A stretch of 64,000 bases of DNA from Sporosarcina sp. ANT_H38 (GCF_008369195.1 NZ_VOBC01000003.1:310001-374000), one strand, 5' to 3'. Shown: positions 14,022 to 22,708, numbered from the stretch's first letter. The notes: generated by a model not told the origin, from the sequence alone. A program made the numbers and translations.

Positions 14022-16916
14022 TCACTCATTTTTCAGATAATTATAAAGTTTACTCTCCACAGCCTGCTCCATCACCATATTCATATGAACGACAGGAAGA
14101 TCTTTCCCATTCTTATCAGTCATTCTGCCTTCTTCAACACTGGACTTATCTGGGTCCCCTTGTCCTAAGTAATAGAAATCGGTTCCCTCATCGTCATCTT
14201 TTTTCACGAAGATATGAATAGCGATATTATTGTCGTCTGAATGAATGATTTTCTGAACTTCTTGGGAACTTAATGATCGATTACTTCTTGTGTACCACTT
14301 AAGTAATTCCGGGTTCAGGAGTTCGTCGCCGTAATTAACGCTCGATTCCACTTCTTCGTTCTTATGGTAAGTAATAAAGATGGGACAAGTGTTGTGCTTT
14401 GGCTTATATCCATACATAGTTGAACTTTCATCTACATTCCAATTCAAAAGCTTACAGGCATCTTTTCTGGAGTATTTTTCATATAGCGTGAGCGGGCGAT
14501 TGCATTTATACAGCTTCGACTTCGCTTTTGCACTATGAATAACGTCTAGAATTAGCTCTCTAAAGTAAGGATTACTTGTTAATCCTTCACGAATCAATTC
14601 ATTCAACATATAATTTTCACTTTCATATACGGCGACTAATGGCTTTCCGCCATACTTACTTTGAACGCTTGTTGTGAAAAATGATAAATCCAGGATTCTA
14701 TTCACTGATGCCATTGTTGCTTTATCTGTTCTACAGTTATTTGCAGTCAGCAGACTCACAAAGTCATCATAATGAAACTTTTCGTGTCCAAGTAATTGTT
14801 CCAGCAAAAGAATTTCATGCAGACGTTTTCCGTTTAAAACTTCCAATGAAAGCATTGTTAACACTTTATCTTCATAGCTCGTTAAAGCAGGAACTTCTTC
14901 TTTCATTTTCAATAAGAACTGATAATAGTTCGTATGCTTCTCTACGATGACAACAGGATCGATGGAATGATTTGTTACAAAATCATATAAGTAGGGAACC
15001 CTGCCGATTTTATTCTTCAATTCTACATAGGCATCTCGTAAAATTTTCAATGCGGTCAAATTACTTTCATTAATTGAACTAAAAATTCTTTTCTTAGCGA
15101 TCTCTTCAAAGCTAACTGTTGATACGCCTTTAATATAGCTTGTATCCTTTGTCCGTCGACGAACATTGTCTTTATTTTGAGATTTGTCACCTGAGAGTGC
15201 AACCGGAATTAGATAGTTGTTTTTGTAGTTGCCAATAAAGTCAATAATCGTCACATAGTTTTTCGAATCATGCTTTCGTAATCCACGTCCGAGCTGTTGA
15301 ATGAATATGATACTCGATTGAGTTTGTCTCAACATCACCACTTGGTTTATGCTCGGAATATCAATTCCCTCATTAAAAATATCCACCGTCAAAATATAAT
15401 CAAGAACTCCGTTTTCTAATTGGGTTATCCTACGCTCTCTTTCACCTGGTAAATCATCCCCTGTTAATGCCACTGTTCGAAATCCTCTATTGTTCAACGC
15501 AATGGATAATTCACTTGCTTCGGCTTTTCGGCTACAGAATATTAACCCCTTTACTTCATTACCTGAGAAACCATAGTAATTAATTTTCTCAATAATATGG
15601 GTTACACGCTCCTCGGTTACGAGCTTTGTGAAAACGGCAGTATCATCGATTAAATCTCCATCTAATTCAAGATCTGTTACGCCAAAGTAATGAAATGGAC
15701 AAAGCATGTCCTCTTCAAGTGCTTCTTGCAGCCTGATTTCATAAGCGATATTGTAATCAAACAATGAGTAGATATTAAAGTCGTCCGTCCGCTCCGGAGT
15801 AGCTGTCATTCCCATCAGAAATCGCGGTTTGAAATAATTAATAACACGCTGATAAGAAGCGGCCCCTGCCTTATGTACTTCATCTATTAGAATATAATCA
15901 AAATCTTTCGGGTCAAACTGATTTAAGTTTTCTTGTTTTGACAGTGTTTGAATACTAGCAAATAGATACTTTTTATCTAACTGCTTGCTAGCACCTACAT
16001 ATAATCCGAACTCTTCATCGATTCCACCCAAAATTCTTTGGAAATCTTCTTTTGCTTTGTTTAGTATTTGCTCCCGGTGAACTATAAATAGCATTCTCTT
16101 AGGCGCAAAACTCCTAACATCAAATGCAGATAAATACGTTTTCCCAGTACCAGTTGCAGAAATCACCAAACCTTTGTCTTTTCCTTCATCACGAACAGCC
16201 TGTATCTGTAATAACGCTGCTTTCTGCATGGCATTCGGAACAATTTTCACCGATTCTTCGATTGCATTTGGATTATAGGTTGCAGGCATCTCGATCACTT
16301 GCTCTGCAAGTCTAAGATCTGCATTTTTTAAGTATTCTACTTCATAACTTTCTATCCACTTTTCAGTAAGTAATTCTGAGTTAGACCATACGTCTTCAAA
16401 CTGATGTTTAAAATGATGAACAATATCACCATTTTCATGGGACGTTAATTTTACATTCCACTCATAATTTACTTTCAAAGCATGCGCAGTAAGATTGGAA
16501 CTACCCACGATCAGAGAGTAGTGCGTTTTATGTTTAAAGATATAACCTTTGGAATGAAAGCCTTTTAACTGTGTTAAGCGTACTTCTACATTCGTTAACT
16601 TCATAAGCTCTTTAAATACTTTTGGTTGATTAAAAAATAAATATGTAGAGGTTAATATTCGACCTGAAACACCCTTTTCCTTAAGATCTAAAAACAGGGA
16701 TTTCATTGTAGCAAGACCACTTTCAGTAATAAAAGCTACCGAAAAGATGAAGTCTTCACTGGTTTCAAGTTCTTCTTGTAGTGTATTTAAAACGTTTATA
16801 TTTTTCTTAACATTATTGATTAATAGTTCTGGTTTAAAACTACCGGAGTTGCTTTGGTTTTTATCGATGAAGCCCTCTTGCAGTGAGTCAGTTAAATTCC
16901 GAATAAAACTTTCCAT
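14022..16916 (-). CDS. PLD-like nuclease/superfamily 2 helicase/DUF3427 protein
   Basis: This 964-residue protein has three parts. An N-terminal phospholipase-D-like module has H121-x-K123 and a GSSN at 138-141. A superfamily 2 helicase core has Walker A ATGTGKT at 254-260, DEVH at 345-348, MTATPERTD near 370, and a motif VI QLGRGLRKHD. The C-terminal region, about 350 residues, has the character of DUF3427 (it includes SYEDKVLTMLSLEVLNGKRL). It likely unwinds and possibly cleaves nucleic acid. It follows a Nudix gene by 25 bases, so the two are probably one operon. Together they look like a two-gene accessory cassette often seen near defence genes, though that association is from memory. The ATG follows GGTGATAAC. 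Confidence 0.8.
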   Translation of the reverse strand: MESFIRNLTDSLQEGFIDKNQSNSGSFKPELLINNVKKNINVLNTLQEELETSEDFIFSVAFITESGLATMKSLFLDLKEKGVSGRILTSTYLFFNQPKVFKELMKLTNVEVRLTQLKGFHSKGYIFKHKTHYSLIVGSSNLTAHALKVNYEWNVKLTSHENGDIVHHFKHQFEDVWSNSELLTEKWIESYEVEYLKNADLRLAEQVIEMPATYNPNAIEESVKIVPNAMQKAALLQIQAVRDEGKDKGLVISATGTGKTYLSAFDVRSFAPKRMLFIVHREQILNKAKEDFQRILGGIDEEFGLYVGASKQLDKKYLFASIQTLSKQENLNQFDPKDFDYILIDEVHKAGAASYQRVINYFKPRFLMGMTATPERTDDFNIYSLFDYNIAYEIRLQEALEEDMLCPFHYFGVTDLELDGDLIDDTAVFTKLVTEERVTHIIEKINYYGFSGNEVKGLIFCSRKAEASELSIALNNRGFRTVALTGDDLPGERERRITQLENGVLDYILTVDIFNEGIDIPSINQVVMLRQTQSSIIFIQQLGRGLRKHDSKNYVTIIDFIGNYKNNYLIPVALSGDKSQNKDNVRRRTKDTSYIKGVSTVSFEEIAKKRIFSSINESNLTALKILRDAYVELKNKIGRVPYLYDFVTNHSIDPVVIVEKHTNYYQFLLKMKEEVPALTSYEDKVLTMLSLEVLNGKRLHEILLLEQLLGHEKFHYDDFVSLLTANNCRTDKATMASVNRILDLSFFTTSVQSKYGGKPLVAVYESENYMLNELIREGLTSNPYFRELILDVIHSAKAKSKLYKCNRPLTLYEKYSRKDACKLLNWNVDESSTMYGYKPKHNTCPIFITYHKNEEVESSVNYGDELLNPELLKWYTRSNRSLSSQEVQKIIHSDDNNIAIHIFVKKDDDEGTDFYYLGQGDPDKSSVEEGRMTDKNGKDLPVVHMNMVMEQAVESKLYNYLKNE

Positions 16917-16941
16917 GTTATCACCGCATCTCTTCGCTATT

Positions 16942-17355
16942 TTATTTCTTCTGGATTAGATTCGTTAACTTTTCAATTGCCGGAATGTCAGCGGGCGCCC
17001 AGTTCAACAACAGTAACTCTTCTCTCGAAATCCATCTTATTTCCGCATGTTCCGAAAGCGCTGGCGTTCCAGAAATAACTTTCGACATAAACGTCTCTAG
17101 CCTCACTATAACTTTTTCATATTCATACGTAGTATCTTCCACTTGATCAAACACTTCAATCATACAGCCAAGTTCTTCTTGAATTTCTCTTTTCAAAGCC
17201 TCTTTTTTTGTTTCGCCTTCTTCAATCTTTCCACCTGGAAACTCCCAGTAGTTCGGTAAGGTCATTTCTGGCCCTCGTAGTGCACAAAGGATTTTACCGG
17301 ATTCACTTTCTATAATTGCTCCTACGACATGTACTATTTTTTTGATTGTAATCAC
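16942..17355 (-). CDS. MutT-like (deoxy)nucleoside triphosphate pyrophosphohydrolase
   Basis: This 137-residue Nudix enzyme has the box GGKIEEGETKKEALKREIQE plus ELGC at 41-64 and the WEFPGG approach typical of MutT and CTP pyrophosphohydrolases. It would hydrolyse (damaged or modified) nucleoside triphosphates to monophosphates. It is the first gene of a likely operon with the PLD-helicase-DUF3427 gene. The GTG start at 17355 lies inside an AGGTGATT that could itself be the ribosome site, so the true start is uncertain. Whether it cleans up oxidised nucleotides or acts in defence cannot be decided from sequence. Confidence 0.8.
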   Translation of the reverse strand: MITIKKIVHVVGAIIESESGKILCALRGPEMTLPNYWEFPGGKIEEGETKKEALKREIQEELGCMIEVFDQVEDTTYEYEKVIVRLETFMSKVISGTPALSEHAEIRWISREELLLLNWAPADIPAIEKLTNLIQKK

Positions 17356-17501
17356 CTATTCTTAATCTTATTTTTTCCACATTAATCTTCAAAGGTCCTA
17401 GCCATTAATTATATACAAATCATACCATATCGCTACCGTTTAAATGTTTAATTTAGCTAGGCCCTTCAATCCTTAAAGAACCTCTTGCATATTGTATTTC
17501 C

Positions 17502-17732
17502 TCAACAATCATACCAATCCGTCCAATAAGCATCACAATTACTATTGTCATGAATCGCTAAAAATTCACCCCACGTAATCACTTTCGTCAAACATGCTTC
17601 ACTTCCATACTGTGTTGCAGCAGATTCAATGTAAAACCCTTCTTGAATGGCGGGTATGACGATTAATTCGTAACCTGCTGTACAGATCTATTTGAAGTAC
17701 CCTTCGTCTAAATCACAAATTACACACTGCTT
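17502..17732 (-). pseudogene. Decayed gene fragment with an in-frame stop
   Basis: Seventy-seven codons on the minus strand read as a coherent protein (for example CDLDEGYFK, then GYELIVIPAIQEGFYIESA, then ending WTDWYDC). They are interrupted by a TAG at 17688-17690 and lack a start codon. The composition, with clustered aromatic and acidic residues, looks like a once-real small protein. I do not recognise the family. It marks the scarred edge of the accessory island. Confidence 0.5.
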
Positions 17733-17767
17733 GCTCCCCTTCTATTTCCTAACGACTAATTGCAAAG

Positions 17768-17812
17768 TACCTAGTTCTGAAACAATTCTAAGTTGTTTTA
17801 GAACCAGATATC
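17768..17812 (+). repeat. Dispersed palindromic repeat, copy C (right of the island)
   Basis: TAGTTCTGAAACAA and TTGTTTTAGAACCA form an imperfect hairpin. Its right arm (17793-17806) is identical to part of copy B at 6089-6102, and copy A at 2554 has the same layout. Confidence 0.6.
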
Positions 17813-17929
17813 TTTTTTTATTTTGCATTAGGATAGGTTAAAACAAAATAAGGATCAAATAAAGTACGCTAACATACCTTACTTGTTCCTTATTTTCGAT
17901 TTAGGACTCCTTATTCGGTTCTTAATGCA

Positions 17930-19240
17930 TTACATTTCAGAGAGTTCCTTCTGCACTTCCAGACGAAAATCTTCACTTCCAAGTAACTTCGATTCGAATG
18001 AATTCATGTTATTTCTGATGAGCATTCCTTGCCAGAAGTTCAGGTCATCTGTCATAAGGACGATTTCGATTTTATCCCCATTGTGATCTTCTGCATACAA
18101 TGCATCTGTCAGTATGAATAAAGTTGATCCGCCCTTTGCGCCTAGATGGACAAAGCGGTCATGATTGCTTTCGTTTAGCTGCATTGGCCATTCGAGTAAG
18201 TCTCTTATAGTTTCAGAGGCTGTCTTCGGAAATTGGTCATTCGAAATCGCTGCCAGTAATTTCCCGTAATCATTTGCGGATGCACCTACTAAGCGATCTG
18301 ACCACACTTTTTGCACATCTGTAGACGGACCATATGTTACATCTCCAGCTTTAATGGTTCCTTCTTTCATTTGTTCGCTTAGTTCTTCAGCTAATGTGCG
18401 ATATTCTTCCATCGACATGGCCTCGAGCTTTTTGATTAATTGCTTCTCATTCATCGATTCGCTTTTTATTTGATTTGGAATCAAGATAGCACTGACAATT
18501 GGATAGACGTCCTCATGCTGTGTTAGCCCGAGGGCTTTTGCCCGCTCATTGATGGCAGATATTCCGAGCAAATCGATTAGGTAGTCTGTGTTGGCATTGG
18601 AGCTGTAGGTGGCCATTCCTTTTGCGATATCATGCAGTGTCACTTCATTATTTTTGATTTTACCTTCACTTTGCATCGCATTTAACCACTCTTCATGTGC
18701 ATTGCCGTCCGAGTTTTTTAAGTAATAGCGGTTTAAGTCCTCAAGCGGCACTAAACTGTCTTTGTTCAGCTGGCCTGCATCGATTTGCATTGCATATTCT
18801 GCAGCAATCAGTATCTTCACGGTACTTGCCAACGGCCGTACTACATCCGATTGGTAGGTGATTAATGTCACACCGTTTTCCGCTAGGTACAGGGAGGTAG
18901 TTTTAGGATTGTCTTTCAGATGGTTTAGGACATACTCAGGATTTTCCCTGGATATGGCAAAGCCAGCGATTCCGATGATTAGAATAATTGAACCATAGAT
19001 GCTCAATCGCTTTTTTGTATACGTTTTTTTATCGAATACAATCATTGCCGAGAAACCGACTATCAATGCGAGTAAATAATTAACGCCGAACACTAACACG
19101 GTGATAATGATGCCGAGTATAATTGCTAACGTTACTATTACTTTCCGCATTTCCTCTTTTGTTCTGTTCTCTTTTTTGGCTAATGGCAAGAGTGTAAGAA
19201 TCACGATTCCCAGCATCCCAATCCACGCAAGAGTATTCAC
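17930..19240 (-). CDS. Membrane-anchored serine hydrolase, beta-lactamase/PBP-like
   Basis: The first 95 residues form three or four membrane segments. An extracytoplasmic domain of the penicillin-recognising serine hydrolase fold follows, with S139-T-V-K142 as the SxxK catalytic pair, YSSN near 212-215 as the SxN-like motif, and KGGST at 369-373 in place of KTG. The spacing is like class A beta-lactamases, but the multi-helix N-terminus is unusual, so a cell-wall or regulatory hydrolase is more likely than drug resistance. A GTG start follows a GGGAG site. It is a single gene flanked by the island edge and a small regulator pair. Confidence 0.75.
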   Translation of the reverse strand: MNTLAWIGMLGIVILTLLPLAKKENRTKEEMRKVIVTLAIILGIIITVLVFGVNYLLALIVGFSAMIVFDKKTYTKKRLSIYGSIILIIGIAGFAISRENPEYVLNHLKDNPKTTSLYLAENGVTLITYQSDVVRPLASTVKILIAAEYAMQIDAGQLNKDSLVPLEDLNRYYLKNSDGNAHEEWLNAMQSEGKIKNNEVTLHDIAKGMATYSSNANTDYLIDLLGISAINERAKALGLTQHEDVYPIVSAILIPNQIKSESMNEKQLIKKLEAMSMEEYRTLAEELSEQMKEGTIKAGDVTYGPSTDVQKVWSDRLVGASANDYGKLLAAISNDQFPKTASETIRDLLEWPMQLNESNHDRFVHLGAKGGSTLFILTDALYAEDHNGDKIEIVLMTDDLNFWQGMLIRNNMNSFESKLLGSEDFRLEVQKELSEM

Positions 19241-19304
19241 GCAACAACTCCCTTTCTAACAATCCAAGTTTTCCACATACATTATGTGTGAGCGAATAGC
19301 TAAC

Positions 19305-19607
19305 TTAATATTTTCTTTTTAATACCGAAAGGATAATTGCTTGAAGAATTAATAATCCTGTGATTAAAAACCAAATTGCCCATTTGTACGCATCATATTC
19401 CAGAGCGCTAATGAATCGATTATACAATTCGAGGAAAAGCCACCCGAGAGGCAATAATGGAAATACTATACTATATGATTTATTAGAAATACTTTTCCCG
19501 CGTTCGTCTTTGTATTCTTCACCCCATTCAAATTTCAAAGAAATAAATATTGCAATAAAGAAGATCACTACATAGACAAGATGAAACACAGCTAATAAAA
19601 TCCCCAT
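19305..19607 (-). CDS. Small membrane protein paired with an XRE regulator
   Basis: This 100-residue protein has three predicted membrane segments: near 3-23, a central one near 45-60 with PLLPLGWLFL, and one near 75-95. An acidic, polar loop GEEYKDERGKS lies at 29-39. It starts 6 bases past the stop of the XRE regulator gene and is clearly co-transcribed with it. Such pairs are common in Bacilli, with no settled function. I do not recognise a specific family. Confidence 0.7.
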   Translation of the reverse strand: MGILLAVFHLVYVVIFFIAIFISLKFEWGEEYKDERGKSISNKSYSIVFPLLPLGWLFLELYNRFISALEYDAYKWAIWFLITGLLILQAIILSVLKRKY

Positions 19608-19613
19608 AACCTC

Positions 19614-19841
19614 TTACTCCTCCTCGACTTCATATTGAAAAACTTCGTGTAAATCTACCCCAAACATCAGTGAAATATCATACGCTAATTTCAAAGACGG
19701 ATTGTACCTATTTTTTTCAAGAGAAATAATTGTCTGCCTGCTCACCCCCAATTTGTCAGCCACCTCTCTTTGTGACAAGCCTCTTTCGGCCCTTAGTACA
19801 ACAATTCTGTTTCGTATCTTTCTTTCATTAGTTAAAGTCAT
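19614..19841 (-). CDS. XRE-family transcriptional regulator
   Basis: This compact 75-residue DNA-binding protein is essentially one helix-turn-helix domain: RAERGLSQREVADKLGVSRQ followed by TIISLEKNRYNPS, with no sensor domain. It matches the YozG/short-Xre type. The ATG at 19841 is behind GAGGTGATT; the earlier GTG lies inside that ribosome site. It heads an operon with a small membrane protein. An inverted repeat directly upstream (19863-19926) is a likely autoregulatory operator. Confidence 0.85.
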   Translation of the reverse strand: MTLTNERKIRNRIVVLRAERGLSQREVADKLGVSRQTIISLEKNRYNPSLKLAYDISLMFGVDLHEVFQYEVEEE

Positions 19842-20177
19842 TTCAATCACCTCTTATAAACTGAGTGTAATATATTTCATACACAAAGTAAAGTTTATTT
19901 AACACATAGTCTGAAATATATTACTCAATTCATATTTATATACTAGAAAAGAGCGCCTAACAATTAGAGTTATCACCACCATAAACGAAATTCAAAACTG
20001 AAATACATTTACAATCGGTTCTTATTTCCTCACACCAGACTTTTTCACCAACATGGCACTACGAGTGAACGCCCCCTTGTTAGTAACACACCCATAAATC
20101 ATTTCCTTCATAGTTCTTGAAAGCTTTTCGTTTACACTTCCACCAACAAGGTAATAGATAGACAAGGAGGTTGAACA
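19842..20177. other. Divergent intergenic region, XRE regulator/flavoprotein
   Basis: This region contains the inverted repeat of the XRE operon. No further supportable element was found before the ribosome site AAGGAGG of the flavoprotein gene at 20163. Confidence 0.5.
19863..19926. promoter_or_regulatory. Inverted repeat, candidate operator of the XRE regulator
   Basis: GAGTGTAATATATTTCA at 19863-19879 is mirrored by TGAAATATATTACTC at 19912-19926, with a centre-to-centre spacing of about 49 bases. It sits immediately upstream of the XRE ribosome site. Confidence 0.6.
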
Positions 20178-21542
20178 ATGAAGAAATTTGATGCAGTCAT
20201 AATTGGTTTTGGTAAAGGTGGAAAGACATTGGCGGCAATGCTGGCCAAAGAGGGACAGCGCGTTGCAATGATTGAAAAATCGGCAGAAATGTATGGTGGA
20301 ACGTGCATCAACATCGCTTGTATTCCAACGAAATCACTCGTTTTTCAATCTAATAATCGGAAATACTCAGAAGTACCTAAAATGGAATTTTATAAGGAAG
20401 CGATAGAAGAAAAGGATCATTTAACTTCATTTTTACGAGATAAAAATTTTCATATGCTAGATGATCTTGAAAAAGTCACGGTCTTTACTGGAGTCGCTTC
20501 CTTTTTAGATGATGACAAGGTCCAAGTGAAAACTGACAACGAACAATTCGAGTTAACAGCAGATAAATTCTTTATTAACACAGGATCTTCCCCTATCACT
20601 CCGCCAATTGAGGGACTAGAGGCGGCTGATTTTGTTTATAATTCAACCACTTTACAGCAATTAGATAAGCTTCCCGAAAAGTTGGTTATCATCGGCGGAG
20701 GCTATATCGGTTTAGAATTTGCTTCGATTTATGCGAACTTCGGTTCAGAGGTAACGGTTATTGACAGTTCATCTACCTTTTTAGAAAACGAAGATCGTGA
20801 TATCGCAGAAGAAGCAAAAAAAGTGCTTGAGGCGAAAAATATTACGTTTGTAGTAGACAGCAAAGTCGAGTCCATTGAAAACCGTGATGGAGGCGTGGTC
20901 GTTTCTTATAAGACGGGCGATACTAATCATGCGGAAGCCTACGGTAATGCACTGTTACTTGCTACAGGAAGAAAACCAAATACTGCAGGATTAGGCCTCG
21001 AAAACACTTCCGTAGAAGTAAATGACAGAGGAGCAGTTGTGGTTGACGATTCGTTGAAAACGAAGGCTAAAAATATTTGGGCATTAGGCGATGTCAATGG
21101 TGGACCTCAGTTTACTTATATTTCACTTGATGACTTCCGTATTGTCAAAAGCCAATTAATTGGCGATGGGAGCTATACGAGAAAAGCTCGTAGCAACGTT
21201 CCCTATTCTGTTTTCATCGATCCGGTTTTATCACAGGTAGGGTTAAATGAAAAAACGGCCAAGGAAAAAGGGATTGCCTACAAAGTGGTAACACTTCCAG
21301 CAGCTGCGATTCCGCGTGCCCGTGTCGTGAAACAAACGGATGGTCTATTGAAAGCCCTTGTAGATCCAGACACACAAGAGATTTTAGGTTGCACGCTATT
21401 TTGTGCTGAATCTAGTGAAATGATTAATGCAGTACGTATTGCGATGGAAGCGAAATTGCCGTATACGTTTTTGCGAGATACAATCTTCACACATCCCTCG
21501 ATGAGTGAAGCGTTGAATGATTTGTTTTCTAAAGTGGAATAG
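20178..21542 (+). CDS. rclA: RclA/Har-like flavoprotein disulfide reductase
   Basis: This FAD- and NAD(P)H-dependent class I disulfide reductase has 454 residues. It has a dinucleotide fold GFGKGG at 10-15 and a redox pair C43/C48 in GGTCINIACIPTK. A second nucleotide fold IIGGGYIGLEFA lies near 172, a GDVNGG motif near 310, and a C-terminal dimer-face H439-P-S-M-S-E444. The ACIPTK spacing and the GFGKGGKTLA start match RclA, the hypothiocyanous acid reductase (Har in streptococci) that protects against oxidised chlorine and thiocyanate species, rather than MerA or lipoamide dehydrogenase. The ATG follows AAGGAGG. It is a single gene with a strong terminator. Confidence 0.78.
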   Translation: MKKFDAVIIGFGKGGKTLAAMLAKEGQRVAMIEKSAEMYGGTCINIACIPTKSLVFQSNNRKYSEVPKMEFYKEAIEEKDHLTSFLRDKNFHMLDDLEKVTVFTGVASFLDDDKVQVKTDNEQFELTADKFFINTGSSPITPPIEGLEAADFVYNSTTLQQLDKLPEKLVIIGGGYIGLEFASIYANFGSEVTVIDSSSTFLENEDRDIAEEAKKVLEAKNITFVVDSKVESIENRDGGVVVSYKTGDTNHAEAYGNALLLATGRKPNTAGLGLENTSVEVNDRGAVVVDDSLKTKAKNIWALGDVNGGPQFTYISLDDFRIVKSQLIGDGSYTRKARSNVPYSVFIDPVLSQVGLNEKTAKEKGIAYKVVTLPAAAIPRARVVKQTDGLLKALVDPDTQEILGCTLFCAESSEMINAVRIAMEAKLPYTFLRDTIFTHPSMSEALNDLFSKVE

Positions 21543-21595
21543 CAATAGAAAAAGAGAAGATTCCCATCTTGGATATCTTCTCTTTTTCTATTGCT
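21541..21595 (+). terminator. Terminator after the RclA-like gene
   Basis: AGCAATAGAAAAAGAGAAGA pairs with TCTTCTCTTTTTCTATTGCT, directly after the stop codon. Confidence 0.8.
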
Positions 21596-21744
21596 GAAAT
21601 TGGGCAGATGTGAGGAGGAAATTACTTTTGGGGACTGGACTTTCTTATTGCGAGGTATTTCTCAGTAGTTTTCAATCGGTCATAGATTAGTCGGCTAGTG
21701 TTCATGTCCATCTCTAAACTTGTCTCACAAAGCCAAAATTTCAG

Positions 21745-22065
21745 TTACGTTACTGTAACTAACTCTACAGCTTCTATAACCAATGGAGTTCCTGCAGATA
21801 TATTGCCAGTGACACCATTAAAGGTTAATTCTGTTGCAGTAATGGCATACAAACCGCCCTCTTGTAGTACACCGTTCAAATAGAGATTGTAGTACCCATT
21901 CGTTACTACTGGAAAAGCTGTTGCAGCCGTTCCATTGTCATTCAAAAAAGTAGTTGCAGCGACAGTAGTACCGTCGACGACAGCTAAAGGTGCTGCCAAT
22001 ACATTAAAAAACCTTGTCGAAGTACCTGTAACAGCAACATGAATATTAATAAGGGATAGCGCCAT
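21745..22065 (-). CDS. DUF4183 protein, probable spore-surface component
   Basis: This 106-residue beta-rich protein contains FLNDNG, then YYNLYLNGVLQEGGLYAI near 60-80, and a PLVIEAVEL ending. These are hallmarks of DUF4183, a domain found in exosporium or spore-coat filament proteins of Bacilli. There is no signal peptide, as expected for proteins assembled in the mother cell. The ATG follows AAGGAGGTG. A second, longer DUF4183 gene lies just upstream on the same strand. The spore location is inferred from the family. Confidence 0.8.
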   Translation of the reverse strand: MALSLINIHVAVTGTSTRFFNVLAAPLAVVDGTTVAATTFLNDNGTAATAFPVVTNGYYNLYLNGVLQEGGLYAITATELTFNGVTGNISAGTPLVIEAVELVTVT

Positions 22066-22146
22066 TTTATTCACCTCCTTTTGTCTACTTTATAGTAAAT
22101 GTAAGACCTCTACGAAGTGACAGGGCTGTCCAAAAAACAAGCTTTA

Positions 22147-22575
22147 TTATTCGTATGAAAACCCCACTGATTCAATAATAATTGAATTACTGTCTGAGAT
22201 TTTTGAAGCAGTAGGAATAATAATTAAGGAATTCGTATTTACTGTATATAATCCTCCCTCTTGCATTATCCCGTTGATGTATAGATTAACGTACCCGCTT
22301 GGGTTGAAAATCGAAAAGTGAGTGGTTATGTTTCCATTATCATTTAAAAATAGATTTGAAGGAATAGTTACCCCATTCGTCAAATCAATGTCAGTGGTCG
22401 GGATATAAAAATATCTATTTATGGTCGGCGTGATACTATCTATAGGGGTACTTTTCGGGATATCTCCAATGCAAGTAGAGTTTATTTTTATGCGTGGCCA
22501 GCATCCAACTCTATTTCCACAATCAGTGATACTGTTAAATTTCAATACCTTCTTATTTCTTTTAGGTTGCTCCAT
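22147..22575 (-). CDS. DUF4183 protein with N-terminal extension
   Basis: This 142-residue protein carries the same DUF4183 core as its neighbour: LFLNDNG, then VNLYINGIMQEGGLYTV, then IIIESVGF. The added N-terminal 50 residues include two cysteines in DCGNRVGCWPRIK. The ATG at 22575 follows GGAGGTG. The tandem arrangement suggests duplication. It probably works with the adjacent copy on the spore surface. The cysteines could allow cross-linking, which is speculative. Confidence 0.75.
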   Translation of the reverse strand: MEQPKRNKKVLKFNSITDCGNRVGCWPRIKINSTCIGDIPKSTPIDSITPTINRYFYIPTTDIDLTNGVTIPSNLFLNDNGNITTHFSIFNPSGYVNLYINGIMQEGGLYTVNTNSLIIIPTASKISDSNSIIIESVGFSYE

Positions 22576-22680
22576 TATTTTTTCACCTCCGTACCATACT
22601 ATATGATAGTAGTTTGTTATCTGTTTGACTGTTTGACCGTTTGGCACTATTTCGCATGCATTCTTATTGTCTTGCAAATA

Positions 22681-22708
22681 AAAAACCCCACTCCACAGTG
22701 AGGTTTTT
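22681..22708. terminator. Terminator after the DDAH-like gene
   Basis: AAAAACCCCACT pairs with AGTGAGGTTTTT around a short loop, next to the stop codon of the minus-strand gene. Confidence 0.7.

Larger units (their letters stand above)
17356..17929. other. Right margin of the accessory island
   Basis: No intact gene lies here. The stretch holds a decayed coding frame (17502-17732), the palindromic repeat copy C (17768-17812) and AT-rich filler. Confidence 0.6.
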
